Positions 19,005 to 27,249 of a stretch of DNA of 51,175 bases are shown here, one piece after another. Location: the NCBI GenBank assembly GCA_938002015.1, contig CALLAU010000033.1:1-51175 (forward strand), given 5' to 3'. The notes under the pieces are model-generated. The model made no database searches. It was not told the origin of the DNA and saw only the letters and a list, made by a program, of their open reading frames with translations. The position numbers and the translations under genes are program-made. Within the stretch, counting starts at the first letter, position 1. Every line of letters starts with the position of its first letter. The DNA is from an uncultured Bdellovibrionales bacterium (lineage in GTDB: Bacteria > Bdellovibrionota > Bdellovibrionia > Bdellovibrionales > UBA1609).

Positions 19005-20705
19005 GTGTCTTATCAGGTCATCGCAAGAAGAACGAGACCACAGTCTTTTGATGATCTCAAAGGACAATCAACCATTAGACAAACTTTAACTAATGCCATT
19101 GAAAATAACAGGCTTCACCACGCACTTTTATTTAACGGACCAAGAGGAACAGGTAAAACTTCTACAGCAAGAATCCTAGCCAAGACCCTAAGGTGCACAA
19201 ATTTACAAGAAAATCACACACCCTGTAACGAGTGTCATGACTGTGTGGAAATCACAAACGGAAGAAGTCTTGATGTTTTAGAAATTGATGGAGCATCAAA
19301 TAACGGAGTGGACTCTATCCGTGAACTTAGAGACCGTGTTGGGTTTCACGCTTCAAGCGGATCAAAGAAAATTTATATTATTGATGAAGTACATATGCTT
19401 TCAACTAGCGCCTTTAATGCACTTTTAAAAACTTTAGAAGAGCCACCAGAGGGTGTGTACTTTATGATGGCCACAACTGAGCTTCATAAATTACCAAAAA
19501 CTATTCTTTCACGCTGCCAAAGGTATGATTTTAAACCTGTTGGAGTAGAAGAGGTAAAAGGTCTTTTAAAGAAAATTTGCGATGAAGATAAAATAACTTA
19601 TGAAGAAGATGCTCTTTTTCTTTTAGCTCAGGCTGGCGAAGGCTGTGTTCGAGACTCTTATAGCTTTTTAGATCAGTGTATTACTTTCTCAAATGGGAAC
19701 CTGACAGCTAAGCTAGTAAGAGAAACGCTTGGAATCACTGATATTAGTTTTTTTACTGATGTTTTAGAAGCGCTTTTAAAAAAAGAGAACATTGGTGAAG
19801 TTTTAAAAAAGATTTCAGAATCTTCAATTGATCCTCAAATTTTTATGGAAGATTTAGTAAAGCATGTAAAAAATCTTACTCTTACTAAAATCTCACAAGA
19901 AAATATGCAGCAAAACGTTTCCTTTACAGAAATAGAAAAAGAGACGTATCTAAATTTAAGCTCATTAGCAGACTTAGAAGATCTTTTTATTTTGTTTGAT
20001 ATTTGCTTTAAAGGAACCTCTGAACTCCTTAGAGCCTTTGACCCAAGAGTACTGCTTGAGATCACTCTTATGAAAGCTGCCTCAGCACCTTTTTATAAAG
20101 ATTTAGGTTCAAGTGCAGGTCCTCAAACACCTGTTACTACTCGTAGCAGTAGTAGTAGCAGTGCACCACAATCAAACTACTCACCTAGAGAGTCAATAGA
20201 AGCCCTTACTAAACCAAAGAACAATACGGGCAATGCAAAACAAGCTTTAAACACTGAACCTGCCAAGCAAACACAAGTTGCAAATGAGGTTAATCAAAGC
20301 CAATCTACTCCAGCCTCGTGGAGCGAATTTGTAAAAAAAATTAAAGGCTTAAATGCAGTTATCGGTGCTAAACTTGAAATGTGCGCTTACTCCTTTGATA
20401 AAGAAAATAAAACTCTTAAGATTTCAGAGGGAGAGAAAGCAAGCTTTTTAAAAGAACAGTTAAAGTCAGATGAGTTTTTAAACCCTTTAAAAAACTATGT
20501 CAGAGCTTTTTGGGGGCCTGAATATAACGCTATTTATGTAGCAAAAACTGAAACTCAAGATCTTAAAAAAAGTCATGTTGTCCAAAAAGAACACGACGCT
20601 ATTGAAAAAAAGACTCAAGCACAAACAGATGTTGAAAATCATGATGTGATTAAAGAAATACAAAAAAAACATAAAATTAAAATCACTAATATTAGAGAAA
20701 CTTAA
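19005..20705 (+). CDS. dnaX: DNA polymerase III subunits gamma/tau
   Basis: This is the clamp-loader ATPase that opens and loads the beta clamp and holds the polymerase together. The 566-residue protein has Walker A GPRGTGKT at 45-52, zinc-binding cysteines at 64, 74, 77 and 80, DEVH at 127-130 and the SRC motif at 169-171. A low-complexity serine stretch encoded by AGT/AGC repeats (about residues 380-387) links to a tau-like C-terminus. The start is GTG, with AAGGGG 8 nt upstream. A-rich runs occur late in the gene, but I see no convincing frameshift signal for a shorter gamma form. First protein gene of the ybaB-recR-mglA-nadA operon. Confidence 0.97.
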   Translation: MSYQVIARRTRPQSFDDLKGQSTIRQTLTNAIENNRLHHALLFNGPRGTGKTSTARILAKTLRCTNLQENHTPCNECHDCVEITNGRSLDVLEIDGASNNGVDSIRELRDRVGFHASSGSKKIYIIDEVHMLSTSAFNALLKTLEEPPEGVYFMMATTELHKLPKTILSRCQRYDFKPVGVEEVKGLLKKICDEDKITYEEDALFLLAQAGEGCVRDSYSFLDQCITFSNGNLTAKLVRETLGITDISFFTDVLEALLKKENIGEVLKKISESSIDPQIFMEDLVKHVKNLTLTKISQENMQQNVSFTEIEKETYLNLSSLADLEDLFILFDICFKGTSELLRAFDPRVLLEITLMKAASAPFYKDLGSSAGPQTPVTTRSSSSSSAPQSNYSPRESIEALTKPKNNTGNAKQALNTEPAKQTQVANEVNQSQSTPASWSEFVKKIKGLNAVIGAKLEMCAYSFDKENKTLKISEGEKASFLKEQLKSDEFLNPLKNYVRAFWGPEYNAIYVAKTETQDLKKSHVVQKEHDAIEKKTQAQTDVENHDVIKEIQKKHKIKITNIRET

Positions 20706-20721
20706 AAAAGGAGAAAGAATC

Positions 20722-21048
20722 ATGAAGGGTTTTGGAGCAGGCGGAATGCAGAAGCTTATGCAGCAAGCAAATCAGATGCAAAACAAAATGAAAAAAGCAA
20801 AAGAAGAGTTTGCAAAAAAAGAGTTCAGTGGAACTGCCGGTGGAGACGCTGTTACGGCAACTGTTAATGGTGACTATTTAGTAACAAAGTTAAATGTAAA
20901 CCCTGAAATTTTAAAAGATGATGACGCTGAAATGGCTTCAGAAATGATTCTTTTAGCTGTAAACGACGCTATTAAGACAGCAAAAACAGAATACCAAAAA
21001 GAAATGGACGGTATTACTGGAGGCATGGGAATGCCTGGACTTATGTAG
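20722..21048 (+). CDS. ybaB: YbaB/EbfC nucleoid-associated protein
   Basis: The 108-residue protein shows the YbaB pattern: a glycine-rich start, a Met/Gln/Lys-rich N-terminal helix (MQKLMQQANQMQNKMKKAKE), the FSGTAGGDAVTATVNG beta region, and a C-terminal helix ending in a Gly/Met-rich tail. YbaB binds DNA as a dimer and almost always lies between dnaX and recR, as here. AAAAAAGGAG lies upstream of the ATG, 16 nt after the dnaX stop. Confidence 0.95.
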   Translation: MKGFGAGGMQKLMQQANQMQNKMKKAKEEFAKKEFSGTAGGDAVTATVNGDYLVTKLNVNPEILKDDDAEMASEMILLAVNDAIKTAKTEYQKEMDGITGGMGMPGLM

Positions 21049-21071
21049 TCTAAACGGAATATCATTATAAT

Positions 21072-21686
21072 ATGTCACTTAAAGTCCCTTCTCTTGATTT
21101 ACTCTCACATGAACTGTCAAAGCTTCCTGGAATTGGAGCGAAAACAGCTTATAGACTGGCTTTAAGCATCTTAAAAAAGAAAGAGGCAGACATTGAAGCT
21201 CTTAGATCTGCCCTTAAAGCAATTAAAGAAAACGTTAAACTTTGTAGAGATTGCTTTAGTTATACTGAGAATTTAGAAGTTTGTAGTTTCTGTGAAGATA
21301 CTGAGAGAGCTCAAAGCCCTTTACTTTGTGTTGTTAAAAGTCCAAGTGATATCAATAAGATTGAATCCTCAGGTGTTTTTAAAGGGCTTTATCATGTCTT
21401 ACACGGCACCATCTCTCCACTTGATGGAGTGGGACCACAAGATTTAAAAATTTCAGAGCTTTTAAATAGAGTTAAGCTTTTAAGAGATAAAGGCTTAAGC
21501 GAAGTTGTGATTGCACTTGATGCAAATATTGATGGAGACACAACGACTCTTTATTTAAAAGAGCTTTTAGAAGAAGAAAATATTAAGGTAAGTCGACTTG
21601 CTCACGGTGTTCCCCTAGGTTCTTATATTGATTTTGTAGATCAAAGAACTGTTGGTAGAGCTTTAGAAAATAGAATTAAAATTTAG
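21072..21686 (+). CDS. recR: Recombination mediator RecR
   Basis: With RecF and RecO, RecR helps load RecA at gaps. The 204-residue protein has the N-terminal helix-hairpin-helix (LSKLPGIGAKTAYRLAL), the four-cysteine zinc finger (CRDC to CSFC, about residues 57-74) and a Toprim domain ending in IALDANIDGDTTTLYL. In the Toprim core the usual glutamate of the VVE motif is replaced by lysine (CVVKSPSD, about residues 90-97). RecR is not a topoisomerase, so the change may be tolerated. Gene order and size are typical. No strong ribosome binding site is seen, so translation may be coupled to ybaB. Confidence 0.96.
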   Translation: MSLKVPSLDLLSHELSKLPGIGAKTAYRLALSILKKKEADIEALRSALKAIKENVKLCRDCFSYTENLEVCSFCEDTERAQSPLLCVVKSPSDINKIESSGVFKGLYHVLHGTISPLDGVGPQDLKISELLNRVKLLRDKGLSEVVIALDANIDGDTTTLYLKELLEEENIKVSRLAHGVPLGSYIDFVDQRTVGRALENRIKI

Positions 21687-21713
21687 ACAAAAAAAAGAAA
21701 GTATTTAAAAGAG

Positions 21714-22313
21714 ATGTCATTTGTAAACTATAATAAAAAAGAAATTCATTGCAAAATTGTTTACTATGGCCCCTCACTTAGTGGCAAAACCACAAATATG
21801 CAGTGGATTTATAAATCTCTACAAGAACAAGGAAAAGATCAATCAGAGCTTTTCTCTCTTCCAACAGACACAGAGAGAACCCTATTTTTTGATTTTTTAC
21901 CACTTAACATAGGTGAAATAAACGGCTTTAAAGTAAGATTTCACCTTTATACAGTTCCAGGCCAAGTTGTATATGAAGCAAGTAGAAGGCTTATTTTAAA
22001 AGGTATTGATGGCGCTATTTTTGTGGCCGATTCTCAAAAAGAAAGGCTTGATGAAAACAAAAGGTCTTTTGAAGGTTTAAAATCAAACCTTACAAGGCAA
22101 GGGTATAATTATAAAACTCTTCCTATTATGATGCAGTATAATAAAAGAGACTTACCAAATGCTATGCCCGTTCCTGAGTTAAAATTAGCTCTTAATCAAG
22201 AAGGCTTTCCTGATTTTGAAGCTCAGGCTGCAAGTGGCGTAGGTGTTTTTGAAACTCTAAAAGCTGTTTCAAAAGAAATCATAGCTTCTTTAAAAAGTGG
22301 AAAAATGAACTAA
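21714..22313 (+). CDS. mglA: MglA-type Ras-like GTPase
   Basis: The 199-residue protein has a P-loop GPSLSGKT at 19-26, the MglA-style TVPGQ switch-II motif at 80-84 in place of the eukaryotic DTAGQ, and NKRD at 143-146 for guanine recognition. MglA-type GTPases set cell polarity and drive motility in Myxococcus. In Bdellovibrio, MglA has been linked to prey entry. No MglB (Roadblock) partner gene is in the window. It lies 27 nt after recR and 37 nt before nadA, so it is expressed with housekeeping genes rather than with motility genes. Confidence 0.93.
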   Translation: MSFVNYNKKEIHCKIVYYGPSLSGKTTNMQWIYKSLQEQGKDQSELFSLPTDTERTLFFDFLPLNIGEINGFKVRFHLYTVPGQVVYEASRRLILKGIDGAIFVADSQKERLDENKRSFEGLKSNLTRQGYNYKTLPIMMQYNKRDLPNAMPVPELKLALNQEGFPDFEAQAASGVGVFETLKAVSKEIIASLKSGKMN

Positions 22314-22350
22314 AAAGAGCTTAAGAAAAACTTAAGGAGTAAAAAAACTA

Positions 22351-23319
22351 ATGGAATCAATAAAAGACCTTAAGGATGAAATTCAAAGTTTAAAAGAAAA
22401 GCACAACGCCACAATTTTTTCTCACTACTATGAAGAAGGAAACATTCAAGATATTGCAGACGAACTAGGTGACAGTTTGTTTTTGGCTCAAAGAGGAGCC
22501 GAGGTAGATAATCCTGTCGTACTTATGGCCGGAGTTGTTTTTATGGCAGAGAGTATAAAGATACTCTCTCCTGAAAAAAAAGTTCTTATCCCTGACACAA
22601 AAGCTGGCTGCTCTTTAGTTGATCACTCCCCTTTTGAAAAATACAAAGTATGGAGAGAGGAAAACCCTGAGGCCCTTATAGTAAGTTATGTAAATAGCTC
22701 AGCAGGTGTTAAAGCACTCTCTGATGTAACTTGCACCTCCACTAATGCCTTAAAAATTATTGAATCTATCCCTAAAGATAGAAAAATACTTTTTGGACCA
22801 GATAAAAATTTAGGACGCTACCTAGCAGAGCAAACCAGAAGAGATATGGATCTCTGGCCAGGTACATGTGAAGTGCATGTGCTGTTTTCAGCTAAAAAAC
22901 TCTTTGAACTTAAAGCCAAGCACCCAGATGCTGTTGTTATAGCGCATCCAGAGTGCGATAAAAATGTATTAGATCACGCTGATGTTATTGGATCTACCTC
23001 AAGGCTTTTAAAAGAAGTTACAGATAACAAAAAAACAAAATTTATTGTTGCCACTGAAGCTGGGATATTTCATGAAATGCAGAAAAAAAGACCTGAAGCT
23101 AAGCTTATTCAAGCTCCAGCTAAAGGCAACTGTGCTTGCAATGAGTGTCCTTATATGAAGATGAACACACTCTCTAAAATAAGAGATGCCCTAAAATCTC
23201 TAAAGCCAGAGGTAACTGTAGATGAAGACCTTATTAAAAGGGCTAGGGTACCACTTGATAGGATGATGAAAATCACCAATGGTGAAAGCATCCAGTGGCC
23301 AACCTCATTTAAATGGTAG
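22351..23319 (+). CDS. nadA: Quinolinate synthase
   Basis: NadA condenses iminoaspartate (from aspartate) with dihydroxyacetone phosphate to quinolinate in de novo NAD synthesis. The 322-residue protein has the expected length and three cluster cysteines for its [4Fe-4S] centre: Cys87 (KAGCSLVDH), Cys173 (WPGTCEVH) and one in GNCACNECP near residue 260-265. Other conserved parts are AHPECDK and ATEAGIFHEM. AAGGAG lies 11 nt before the ATG. No nadB or nadC lies in the window. Confidence 0.97.
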   Translation: MESIKDLKDEIQSLKEKHNATIFSHYYEEGNIQDIADELGDSLFLAQRGAEVDNPVVLMAGVVFMAESIKILSPEKKVLIPDTKAGCSLVDHSPFEKYKVWREENPEALIVSYVNSSAGVKALSDVTCTSTNALKIIESIPKDRKILFGPDKNLGRYLAEQTRRDMDLWPGTCEVHVLFSAKKLFELKAKHPDAVVIAHPECDKNVLDHADVIGSTSRLLKEVTDNKKTKFIVATEAGIFHEMQKKRPEAKLIQAPAKGNCACNECPYMKMNTLSKIRDALKSLKPEVTVDEDLIKRARVPLDRMMKITNGESIQWPTSFKW

Positions 23320-23335
23320 AGAAGACAATTTTATT

Positions 23336-23860
23336 TTGAAGTCTTTTAATACAAAGTATGGAACTTTTTTTTATGATTCTAACTGGGGTTCAAACAATCC
23401 AAATCATCGCAAGTTATTAAGAAGCTACCTAGCAAAAGAACTTTTAAACCCAACCTTCTTAGATTTAAAAAAGGCAAAAATTGTTCCTTATATTTCAAAC
23501 AGCCATACTAAAATGATTGGTGGCTATTTTAAAAGTAACAACAACCTCACCGCCGGGTTTGACCTTGAAGAGCAATCTAGAATAAGTGAAAAATTAGTAG
23601 CAAGAGTCTCCTCAAAAGAAGAAATTCACCTTATTGGCAATAAGTACTCTCATTTCATTTGGCCTATTAAAGAAGCTGGATTTAAAGCTTTTTCAAATAT
23701 AATCTCAACTCTAAGCGAGATAGAAGTCTTTAAGGTTACCCCCGCATCTTCTAATGGTTTTTATGGACAAATTAAAGCAGGAAACAAAATTGGTTTATTT
23801 CATGCGGGAACTTTGAACTCAGATCATCTTTTTGCTACGGTTGTAGTTAATGGAAAATAG
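23336..23860 (+). CDS. Conserved hypothetical protein downstream of nadA
   Basis: I do not recognise the family. The TTG at 23336 lies 17 nt after the nadA stop with AGAGAAG 11 nt upstream, giving 174 residues. An ATG at 23279 in the same frame would add 19 residues but overlaps nadA and lacks a ribosome binding site. The protein is soluble, with no signal peptide or membrane segment and no cysteine. It has two mixed beta/alpha halves (SNSHTKMIGGYFKSNN; then KAGNKIGLFHAGTL near the end). Its stop overlaps the next gene by 11 nt, which supports real translation and coupling. Confidence 0.65.
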   Translation: MKSFNTKYGTFFYDSNWGSNNPNHRKLLRSYLAKELLNPTFLDLKKAKIVPYISNSHTKMIGGYFKSNNNLTAGFDLEEQSRISEKLVARVSSKEEIHLIGNKYSHFIWPIKEAGFKAFSNIISTLSEIEVFKVTPASSNGFYGQIKAGNKIGLFHAGTLNSDHLFATVVVNGK

Positions 23861-24149
23861 TAACGACTTTTTATTTGTATGCCAAAGGTGCCAAAAACGC
23901 ATTGAAAAAAAAGGACATAAAGCGAAATTTCAATGGTCAGACGATTCTTTTAAAAATTTTAAGTTAAAATATAAAAAAGAAACTGGTAATAAACCTGAAC
24001 CAAAAGTAGTTTTGACTTCATGTCTTGGGCCGTGTCCTGAAAATGCTGTTACAACAATAGAGTCAAAAAATGGTGAATTAAAAAAAGCTCAACAGTATAG
24101 TGCTGAGCTTAATGAAGACGAAGTTTATCAGCTTATATTCAAAGGTTAA
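23850..24149 (+). CDS. Thioredoxin-like [2Fe-2S] ferredoxin
   Basis: The 99-residue protein has four cysteines laid out as in thioredoxin-like [2Fe-2S] ferredoxins: Cys11 and Cys14 (FVCQRCQKR) and Cys58 and Cys62 (TSCLGPCPENAV). The hydrophobic strand PKVVLTSC before the second pair fits that fold. It would carry single electrons in the cytoplasm; the partner is unknown. The start overlaps the preceding gene by 11 nt. It is the last gene of the operon that begins at dnaX. Confidence 0.75.
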   Translation: MENSNDFLFVCQRCQKRIEKKGHKAKFQWSDDSFKNFKLKYKKETGNKPEPKVVLTSCLGPCPENAVTTIESKNGELKKAQQYSAELNEDEVYQLIFKG

Positions 24150-24220
24150 ATCGAGTACTTGCCTCAGAAAAGAACTGCAAACTTTTTAAAAAATTTGAAG
24201 CTCCCCTAATTCAAGTGATA

Positions 24221-24643
24221 TTACTCGCCAGTCTCTAACAAACACACACCACTTTCTTCGTTTAATGCACCACCCATATGAATTCCTGTAGATCCACCAA
24301 CTTGAGCAGTTTGAACTGTAGAGTCTAACTTTAAAACCACTTCAGCATTCTCATTTACAAACAACGCACTGATTGCATTACCATAGCTATTAGGACCATG
24401 AAATTTTCTTAGAAAAACTTGATAAGCCTTAAGTGAGTTAGTCTCTACTTTTTTATCATTAAATTTTATATAATCTAACTCTAATGAGGAAGCCTGCATG
24501 AAGTTTGATGATCCAGCTGGATTAGGGTACGTGAAGCCAATTTCTAAACTACCTAATTTACAAACTGTTTGCTGCTTATTATGGTTCGCCATTGAAATTG
24601 AACCAAAAGTTAACATTGCTAAAAAAACTATCACTTTATACAT
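24221..24643 (-). CDS. Small secreted protein, unknown family
   Basis: The 140-residue product has a signal peptide (MYKVIVFLAMLTFGSISMA-NH). The mature part of about 120 residues is beta-rich and has two cysteines, one near the start (TVCKLG) and one near the end (GVCLLE), which could form a disulfide in the periplasm. No domain is recognised. It is divergent from the TIGR02147-type regulator, and the two share the intergenic region that holds paired palindromes. Confidence 0.7.
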   Translation of the reverse strand: MYKVIVFLAMLTFGSISMANHNKQQTVCKLGSLEIGFTYPNPAGSSNFMQASSLELDYIKFNDKKVETNSLKAYQVFLRKFHGPNSYGNAISALFVNENAEVVLKLDSTVQTAQVGGSTGIHMGGALNEESGVCLLETGE

Positions 24644-24719
24644 TCTACACTCCTTTTATTAAGTAATTGATAAATTTTAATACTTAAATAAGGGTTTATA
24701 ATTGTTTTTTCCTTAATAA

Positions 24720-24767
24720 TACTAATTAGTACTTCACTTTCTGCATTAAATTTTAGTAAATACTAAA
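24720..24767 (+). promoter_or_regulatory. Two palindromes sharing a TTAGTA half-site at the regulator start
   Basis: TACTAATTAGTA at 24720-24731 is a perfect 12-bp palindrome. TTTAGTA (24752-24758) and TACTAAA (24761-24767) form a second perfect one with a 2-nt centre, ending 2 nt before the ATG of the regulator. Both are built from the same TTAGTA/TACTAA half-site in opposite order. This arrangement fits an operator, perhaps for autoregulation. No ribosome binding site is seen before the ATG, so the transcript may be leaderless. Confidence 0.45.
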
Positions 24768-24769
24768 TT

Positions 24770-25582
24770 ATGGAAACAAGCGTACAAATTCAAAACTTCA
24801 AATCTTACAGAGAATACATCGAAGAAAAACTTAAGAATGAGCCTTTTGGAAGAGGCGGAAAGGCATTACTCGCAAAGCATTTAAGTTGTCAGCCAAGTTT
24901 TATATCTCAAATCCTAAAAGAAAGAGCTGTTTTAAGTCTAGAGCAAGCCCATGATATTAACGCCTTCTTTGAACACAATAAGCTAGAAAAAGATTATTTC
25001 ATGAACCTTGTTGAACACAACAACTCTGGTACTATAAGATTAAAAGAGTATTTCAATACCAAGTTAAATGAACTAAATAAAAAGTTTAAGTTAATTGAAA
25101 ATAGGTTTGATTTTGAAGAACTTCCAGATCAAGAAATCATATCTTATTATAATAATAAAATTAATGTACTCACTCACCATTTAATAAATATCCCTAAATA
25201 CGGAAGCAGAGAGGCCCTAAGTAACAAGCTTGGAGTTTCTATGAATGAGGTCTGCTCATCTGTCGAATTCTTAATTAAGAATAAACTTATTGAAGAATAC
25301 GATGAAGGAAAACTAAGAGTGCTAAGAAAAAACATTCATATTAAAAAAGATTCACCTCTTTCACAATATGCCAATATTAATATAAGACTACAAAACATTA
25401 AAGATATTAAAACTAGTAAGCCTGGCTCCATTAGTTATGCCGCCCACTTTACCTGCTCCGGAGAGCTATATGAACAGCTTAAAAGTAAGCTCATTGAGAC
25501 CATCTCAGATTTTTCTAATGAGCTTCCCAAAGATACGCCTGAGCAACTAAACTCCATCGTGTTAGATTTAAAGGAGATTTAA
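24770..25582 (+). CDS. TIGR02147/DUF4423-type regulator
   Basis: The 270-residue protein begins with SYREYIEEKL and a helix-turn-helix like segment (GKALLAKHLSCQPSFISQIL, residues about 31-50), followed by a helical domain with two winged-helix-like parts (SREALSNKLGVSMNEVCSSVEF). This is the layout of TIGR02147 proteins, which are numerous in Fibrobacter and Bdellovibrio relatives; their targets are mostly unknown. The ATG has no visible ribosome binding site and sits at a palindrome. The next gene starts 2 nt after its stop, so a secreted metalloprotease is co-transcribed with it. Confidence 0.75.
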   Translation: METSVQIQNFKSYREYIEEKLKNEPFGRGGKALLAKHLSCQPSFISQILKERAVLSLEQAHDINAFFEHNKLEKDYFMNLVEHNNSGTIRLKEYFNTKLNELNKKFKLIENRFDFEELPDQEIISYYNNKINVLTHHLINIPKYGSREALSNKLGVSMNEVCSSVEFLIKNKLIEEYDEGKLRVLRKNIHIKKDSPLSQYANINIRLQNIKDIKTSKPGSISYAAHFTCSGELYEQLKSKLIETISDFSNELPKDTPEQLNSIVLDLKEI

Positions 25583-25584
25583 TT

Positions 25585-26703
25585 TTGAAATTTCTGCCAT
25601 TCTTAGTTTTTTTCATTTTTTCAGTTAAAGCTGCAGGGCCACTTTCTCTACAACCAATCGTTAGAAACGATACTGTCTTTAATTCTCAACTTGCAAGTGG
25701 CGGGAGCATTACCTCAGTTGGGGGAGGAGATACCTCTGATTTAATTCAACTAAGTGCATGGTTTTATGGAAGCAAAGAGGTCAGCACTTGCATATCCTAC
25801 AATGAAATTTTTGGAGTGAGTCAAAGACAAATCACACCTCTTATTCATAAAGCAATAAATGCCTGGCAAAGCTATTTTAATAAGAACTCCATAAATTCTT
25901 TTTTCGATCATCAGATAAACACTAATTTTATATTTAAAGGTGACTGCAAAGGTGGAGAAGACCTTGTTTTATTTTTTGGTACCGGACCTATTTTTGGAAA
26001 CCTTGGCGATTTAAAAGCTGTTCAAAAACTTAACAACCCTGCCGCTTATGTTAACAAAACACATATTTCTAAAGACAAGAAATGGTCTAAAGGTTATATT
26101 AGGTTTTTAGAGCATGGTAGATATTTAAAAGCAGATAAAAGAATCCAAGAAAGTTTAAATATTCCTGATTGGACACTTCAAAGTACTTTATATAATTTTA
26201 TTTTGCATGAGTTTGGTCATATCCTTGGTTTTGAACATAAGTCTCTTACAATTATGGATGAACAGATTAGTTATAAGTCTTTCATTAGCAAACAAAATAT
26301 AAGTAGTAATATTGATGGCGAAGTGTCTTTACTTACAGACCCTATGAATAAAAGAACCTTTGTTCTTGCACAAATTTTTGATGAAAATTTACTAAGAACA
26401 ATTTGGAGTAAAAAACCAATTAAACTATCATTTCAACTTTTAGATGCAAAAAACATGAAGCTAGAAGTTTTTCTTGATGATGAAATTAATAAAAATGAAA
26501 CTCTCAACTCAACCACTATAGTTTTAGAAGACAATCTACTTCCTCTGTACACCAATTTTCAAGAAAAAAGAGAAAGCGAGTCAATCGTTAAGAGCTCTTA
26601 TTTTAACGCAAGAAGCACTGTTTTGAGTTTTGATTTCCAGTTTAATAAAACTTTACTAATCATCAATGGACAAAAAGCTGCTCGTCTATCGGAGGTTTTT
26701 TAA
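25585..26703 (+). CDS. Secreted metzincin (matrixin-like) zinc metalloprotease
   Basis: The 372-residue protein has a signal peptide (residues 1-17) and the complete metzincin zinc motif HEFGHILGFEH at 208-218, followed by a candidate Met-turn (LTIMDE, Met224). Three histidines bind zinc and Glu209 is the general base. The protein is therefore an endopeptidase acting outside the cytoplasm. The C-terminal 130 residues are beta-rich and may bind substrate. No cysteine-switch propeptide is evident. The start is TTG, with AAGGAG 8 nt upstream. It sits between the TIGR02147-type regulator and a secreted protein that starts right after its stop. Confidence 0.87.
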   Translation: MKFLPFLVFFIFSVKAAGPLSLQPIVRNDTVFNSQLASGGSITSVGGGDTSDLIQLSAWFYGSKEVSTCISYNEIFGVSQRQITPLIHKAINAWQSYFNKNSINSFFDHQINTNFIFKGDCKGGEDLVLFFGTGPIFGNLGDLKAVQKLNNPAAYVNKTHISKDKKWSKGYIRFLEHGRYLKADKRIQESLNIPDWTLQSTLYNFILHEFGHILGFEHKSLTIMDEQISYKSFISKQNISSNIDGEVSLLTDPMNKRTFVLAQIFDENLLRTIWSKKPIKLSFQLLDAKNMKLEVFLDDEINKNETLNSTTIVLEDNLLPLYTNFQEKRESESIVKSSYFNARSTVLSFDFQFNKTLLIINGQKAARLSEVF

Positions 26704-27249
26704 ATGCTTTTTCTTAACTTCATTTTCTATATTTTTAACTTGCACGCAGTAAGTCTTATCCAAGAACAAAATGACATTGAATGCCTAAGCTCTGAATCTA
26801 AAAAAATCTTAATAAATAAGAAAGACTCCTTTTTCAATGTTGGAAATAAAAAATACAAAGCTGTTGAGTTTTTAGATACTGCAATCTTGGCAAAAAATAA
26901 TAATGAGTATGCTTTGATACAAATGCTTCAAAATGATGAGGCTTACTTAGTTTCAGGCTTCTTCTCTAATTTTGCTGAAAAAAACTGTAACGACACTGGC
27001 GCTTCAAAGACATGTTCAAATAAAAACTTTCATCAACTTTACTGGTCATCATCTAAATTAAATATGTCTATTAAACCTCAAAAAACTGACAAAATGAAAG
27101 TGATACGTTATGGAGTTTATCCAAATGATGGAACTTATTTCATAGCGAGTAATGAAAGCAGTGGACAGGTTATTATTGATTATGGTTCAAAACTTCAAAC
27201 TGTTTATGGAAGCTTTAAAAAGCTAAAATGCTCTTATTTAGAAGAATAA
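26704..27249 (+). CDS. Secreted protein of unknown family, co-transcribed with the metzincin
   Basis: The 181-residue protein has a short hydrophobic N-terminus (MLFLNFIFYIFNLHA-VS) that should serve as a signal peptide. The mature part has five cysteines (for example NCNDTGASKTCSNKN), consistent with disulfides, and no recognised domain. GGAGG lies 9 nt before the ATG, which directly follows the metalloprotease stop. A role as inhibitor, chaperone or partner of the protease is possible but is only inferred from position. The 3' end overlaps the convergent ppx by 16 nt. Confidence 0.7.
   Translation: MLFLNFIFYIFNLHAVSLIQEQNDIECLSSESKKILINKKDSFFNVGNKKYKAVEFLDTAILAKNNNEYALIQMLQNDEAYLVSGFFSNFAEKNCNDTGASKTCSNKNFHQLYWSSSKLNMSIKPQKTDKMKVIRYGVYPNDGTYFIASNESSGQVIIDYGSKLQTVYGSFKKLKCSYLEE

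Noticed and set aside
20140..20165. AGT/AGC microsatellite in dnaX as a phase-variable repeat.
   Set aside because: The units are trinucleotides in frame, so length change would not shift the frame; it encodes a serine linker.
20570..20690. A-rich runs at the end of dnaX as a possible programmed frameshift giving gamma.
   Set aside because: They lie at the extreme 3' end, so a shift would change only the last residues; no stem-loop or upstream Shine-Dalgarno-like stimulator was seen.
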